Part shown: positions 61,516 to 64,000 of the stretch, piece after piece | Layout of the letters: each line of letters starts with the position of its first letter | Position numbering within the stretch: the first letter of the stretch is position 1 | DNA from: Thalassomonas actiniarum | Lineage (GTDB): Bacteria > Pseudomonadota > Gammaproteobacteria > Enterobacterales > Alteromonadaceae | Assembly: GCF_000948975.2 (NCBI RefSeq) | Contig: NZ_CP059735.1 | Span: forward strand, 3,286,001 to 3,350,000 | DNA length: 64,000 nucleotides | Reading direction: 5' to 3' | Translations under genes and position numbers: made by a program | The notes under the pieces: generated by a model | What the model saw: the letters and a program-made list of their open reading frames with translations, nothing else | Told to the model about the DNA's origin: nothing | Databases searched by the model: none

Positions 61516-61944
61516 TTATTGGGTTTTCAGCAGAGAATCCAGGTTCTGCGTGCTTTTACTTGCGGTTTTTGCGATCATATCCTGCTGCAGGCTCAACCGG
61601 GATAACTTTAGTTGCAGCCCCAGCAGGCTCTGGACATCGAGATCAGGAGTAGCCAGCGACACGTTGATGCTTTCAACTTCCGCCTCATGGACATTTTTAA
61701 TTTTCTCTAAGCCATCAAGCACCTTATCGCCGATATTACTGCCCTGCTCATCAGGCGAAGGTTTGCTGCTCATTTCTTCGAGCTCCATCACCTCATTCAC
61801 CTTGTACTGGTGTTGCTGCTGACCATTGTTCATGGCCGCTTCCATCCGTGCCACGTCTCCCGGCGGCGGCAGTGCCGGGCCCTGTGCTTCCTGTACGCCA
61901 AGCTGCTCTATTGCCTTGACGGCGCTAATTGCTTCAGTAGTCAT
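61516..61944 (-). CDS. sctI: SctI, type III secretion inner-rod protein
   Basis: The 142-aa protein ends in the YscI/PrgJ hallmark LQLKLSRLSLQQDMIAKTASKSTQNLDSLLKTQ (split here for length: LQLKLSRLSLQQDM then IAKTASKSTQNL), a long hydrophobic helix that packs in the rod. The N-terminal half is acidic and variable. ATG 61944 has AGGAGAG upstream; an upstream in-frame start would run into the sctG gene in a different frame. Between sctG (11-bp overlap) and sctJ. Confidence 0.9.
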   Translation of the reverse strand: MTTEAISAVKAIEQLGVQEAQGPALPPPGDVARMEAAMNNGQQQHQYKVNEVMELEEMSSKPSPDEQGSNIGDKVLDGLEKIKNVHEAEVESINVSLATPDLDVQSLLGLQLKLSRLSLQQDMIAKTASKSTQNLDSLLKTQ

Positions 61945-62377
61945 ACTGATTCTCTCCTGCTGATTCGATCTCTGCGGCCAATTCCCGGGCCAGCTGCGCG
62001 GCTGCCGGGTTATTGCTCTCTTGTGCCTGCCGACTGTAAGCCAGTCCCTGGGCCATTTCATTATTGAGATAACACACCAGGGCAAGAAAGGCATGGGCAA
62101 AATCACCGTCCTGCTCGCTCTGGCTATGGCGCTGCAATAAAGTGGTCGCCGTGGCAAACTGCTTCTTCTTCAGGGCGATAAAGGCAAAGCCCAGATCTGT
62201 GATAAAGGCGCCGGGGCGGACATTAAGCAGGTAATTAAAAATGGTTTGCGCCTGCTCAATTTCACCATGGGTTACCGCCAGCAAACCGGTTTCGGCTAAA
62301 GATTTCAGCACCTGTGACCGGGACATTTCCCCGCTATTTGTCCCGCCAGTCAGTGCTGCCCCGCTGATGTTATTCAT
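61934..62377 (-). CDS. sctG: SctG-like TPR chaperone of the needle subunit
   Basis: The 147-aa protein contains TPR-like helices (LLAVTHGEIEQAQTIFNYLLNVRP, GFAIALKKKQFATATTLLQ-like, HAFLALVCYLNNEMAQGLAY), matching the YscG/PscG/EscG family that, with SctE, keeps the needle protein SctF monomeric in the cytoplasm. It follows sctF by 8 bp, the typical place, and overlaps sctI. Confidence 0.85.
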   Translation of the reverse strand: MNNISGAALTGGTNSGEMSRSQVLKSLAETGLLAVTHGEIEQAQTIFNYLLNVRPGAFITDLGFAFIALKKKQFATATTLLQRHSQSEQDGDFAHAFLALVCYLNNEMAQGLAYSRQAQESNNPAAAQLARELAAEIESAGENQYDY

Positions 62378-62385
62378 AACCGCTC

Positions 62386-62607
62386 CTACATTTTCTGGAT
62401 AACGCCACTGACGGCGTCACTTAAGGATTTCATGGTGGTACTGGCCAAACTGGTGGCATTGCCCCATTCACCAATGGCTTGCTGGAATTTAAGCAAGTTA
62501 CCGGTGTCGGTGAGATCCAACTCAGATGTCTCCCTGACCTTGGCATCTTTTTCTTCAAACAATTTTCCCATGCTGTTGGTGATGGCTTCGGTATTAAAGG
62601 TGCTCAT
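62386..62607 (-). CDS. sctF: SctF, type III secretion needle protein
   Basis: The 73-aa protein has the needle-subunit size and shape: two helices around a DTGNLLKFQQAIGEWGNATSL region that corresponds to the conserved PxxP turn area, and a C-terminal helix with SDAVSGVIQKM. The hydrophobic C-terminus is used to pack the needle. It lies between the chaperone genes sctE-like and sctG, as in Ysc-, SPI-2- and LEE-type systems. Confidence 0.9.
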   Translation of the reverse strand: MSTFNTEAITNSMGKLFEEKDAKVRETSELDLTDTGNLLKFQQAIGEWGNATSLASTTMKSLSDAVSGVIQKM

Positions 62608-62634
62608 AATATTCTCCTTGGTTGATATAAAGTT

Positions 62635-62862
62635 TTACTGGTGCAATTTGTTCCAGACACTGTCGATCACTTCCAGCGCCGCCGCTAACGCCTGCTTTTC
62701 CAGTTCCAGTTGCCGAAATTGCTCGGCGGTGCCGCCACAGGCCATTTGCTGTTTCAGCTTTCTTTCCCGGTCCATAAAAACCTGCTTTTGCCGACCGATA
62801 AACTGGCCGTTAAAATCTTTACTGATCTCATGTTCCATCGGTATTTTCAGCCAGTTATTCAT
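62635..62862 (-). CDS. SctE-like (YscE/EscE) needle co-chaperone
   Basis: The 75-aa helical protein (DRERKLKQQMACGGTAEQFRQLELEKQALAAALEVID) is the size of YscE/EscE/SsaE proteins, which pair with the TPR chaperone SctG to hold the needle monomer. Its place directly before sctF and after sctD supports this; identity is by position and shape. GGAGGG lies 8 bases before the ATG, which overlaps the end of sctD. Confidence 0.75.
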   Translation of the reverse strand: MNNWLKIPMEHEISKDFNGQFIGRQKQVFMDRERKLKQQMACGGTAEQFRQLELEKQALAAALEVIDSVWNKLHQ

Positions 62863-64000
62863 TGTGTTGCCCTCCGATAAGATAAATCATCGCCTTGCCT
62901 GCTTTGCTCAGTACCACCCGGTCCGGCCCTATTGACTCAATCAGGTAACCGCCAGCCAGCTTACCGCCGGTGATCACCCGTTTGCCGTCGGCAGTTGTGA
63001 TGTAAGGCACGGCGCCCAGGCTGACGCCTTTGATCTCCTGTAGGGTTTTCTCTATTCTTTGCGCCGAAAATTCCAGTTTGGGTAACCCCAGGTAACGCTG
63101 TTTAAATTCCTGCTCTATCTGCTGCCAACTGGCCAGCGAACCGGCGGCAATTTCACCGCTAACGACAATGGCGGACGCTTGTTTTGCCAGTGCAAGGTTA
63201 TCCAAACCGTCCTGCGATAAACGGTTTCTCAGCCAGGTGGCCCTGGATGCCAGGGTGTCAAAATTGGCGCTGATATGACCTAACCCGGCGACATCCCGCT
63301 CCAGCTTACTTTTAAGGTTTTGCCAACGGCTGTTATCACTCAGGTAACCGCCGATAACAAAATCTCCCGCCTGCTCACCGTAATGCACTGTCAGATTCGG
63401 ATAACCCAGTACTTTAAGTAAGTAACTGAGGTTATTAAAAAGTTGCGACAAAACCCGAATATTCATTTTTACCGGGTAACCAGCTCCGGCAATAAGCTGC
63501 TGTAATTGTTCCTGTTGCTTGTTATCGGCAACAAAACCTTCCAGCACCAGGGCTTTACCCAGGGATAAGTTTTGCTTTTTAAAGTGAAGCTGCTCCAGAC
63601 CTGCTGCAGTTAACTGCTGTTGCAAGCTTTGCTGCGCATGCAGGCCTTGCTCTGCCAAACTCAGCGGCGCCGGTTCGCTGCTGCCTGGAGATGAAAAACC
63701 CAGGAACATACCGCCGCAGGCAAGGGTCATGCCCAGCACTAGCGAAGGTAGAACCACTGAAGAGCGTGTTTTCTTGCTCTCGGGATTAACTTCGTCTTGT
63801 TGCATTTGCTCAGGGGCCTCAGCATTTTGCTCGTCTTCAACAGATTCCGGGTCTTGCTCCGGCTGCTCTTGTTGCAGCTGTGGCAATTCCACCTCGGGCC
63901 AGGTTTCATTTTTAGGACCATAGACCAGGTGCAGCAAACCTAAGGTGAGCACTTCAAAGGGTTTGACCGGCACCTTAACCGCCTGTTGCTCAACCGCCTT
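62855..64000 (-). CDS. sctD: SctD, type III secretion inner-membrane ring protein, 5' part outside window
   Basis: The frame stays open to the right edge, so the start is beyond base 64000; the nearest internal start (63973, GTG) would cut off the FHA domain. The visible part begins with the end of the FHA domain (PFEVLTLGLLHLVYG), then an acidic linker, a membrane helix (LPSLVLGMTLACGGMFLGF) and periplasmic ring-building repeats, as in SctD/PrgH/YscD. SctD encircles SctJ and contacts the outer-membrane secretin. It heads the visible part of the structural operon. Confidence 0.9.
   Translation of the reverse strand, partial: KAVEQQAVKVPVKPFEVLTLGLLHLVYGPKNETWPEVELPQLQQEQPEQDPESVEDEQNAEAPEQMQQDEVNPESKKTRSSVVLPSLVLGMTLACGGMFLGFSSPGSSEPAPLSLAEQGLHAQQSLQQQLTAAGLEQLHFKKQNLSLGKALVLEGFVADNKQQEQLQQLIAGAGYPVKMNIRVLSQLFNNLSYLLKVLGYPNLTVHYGEQAGDFVIGGYLSDNSRWQNLKSKLERDVAGLGHISANFDTLASRATWLRNRLSQDGLDNLALAKQASAIVVSGEIAAGSLASWQQIEQEFKQRYLGLPKLEFSAQRIEKTLQEIKGVSLGAVPYITTADGKRVITGGKLAGGYLIESIGPDRVVLSKAGKAMIYLIGGQHNE

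Noticed and set aside
1-64000. CRISPR arrays, tRNA or rRNA genes, phage or plasmid replication genes
   Set aside because: No regularly spaced repeats, cloverleaf-like genes or rRNA sequence were noticed on reading both strands, although short RNAs could be missed by eye.

Overview
The window comes from a marine-type gammaproteobacterium of moderate GC content. The gene set (type VI and type III secretion, PEP-CTERM proteins, a DUF1800/DUF1501 pair, anaerobic formate metabolism) suggests Alteromonadales, possibly Colwelliaceae/Thalassomonas. That placement is inference from style, not from a marker gene. No rRNA, tRNA, CRISPR array or intact mobile element was found.

Region 1 (1-12.8 kb) is a minus-strand type VI secretion operon, read from about 10.98 kb down past base 1: a 79-aa gene, a fused tssB-tssC sheath gene, hcp, tssE, tssF, tssG, tssJ, tssK, tssL and tssM (cut by the window edge). 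A sigma54 activator lacking a sensor domain lies upstream. Both the operon and the activator gene have well-matched -24/-12 promoters, each with ACCC/GGGT repeats farther upstream, which suggests a self-amplifying RpoN circuit.

Region 2 (12.8-41 kb) is mixed. It holds D-lactate dehydrogenase, a lipoprotein DUF1800/Tat DUF1501 pair, an outlying type III effector candidate with a CesT-type chaperone, GST, a NosL-like radical SAM enzyme, a THI5-like hybrid sensor kinase, a P-type cation ATPase, focA divergent from a formate dehydrogenase/diaphorase operon with an FNR-like site between them, a Tsx-like porin, and an enoyl-CoA hydratase. It also holds an AMP-binding enzyme overlapping a six-TM flavoprotein (a split version of the fungal TmpL architecture), and a plant-style SET-domain methyltransferase overlapping a GNAT gene.

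Region 3 (41-64 kb) is a type III secretion island. From the right edge it encodes the basal body and needle (sctD, sctE-like, sctF, sctG, sctI, sctJ, sctK, sctL). Further left are three effector-candidate/chaperone pairs and a translocon operon (two EspA/SseB-like filament paralogues, a small putative chaperone, an SycD-type chaperone, SseC-like and SseD-like translocators). PEP-CTERM genes, a MAPEG protein, a tandem-lipoyl membrane protein and a DUF3179 protein are interspersed, and an IS256-family transposase relic marks past rearrangement.

The most striking item is the larger filament paralogue. Its EspA-like ends flank a DUF1521/MIIA metal-induced autocleavage domain with an intact GDPHVD motif, which predicts a type III filament subunit that cuts itself in calcium. 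Next come an effector candidate with a Josephin-like deubiquitinase signature and one with a transglutaminase-like Cys-His-Asp core.
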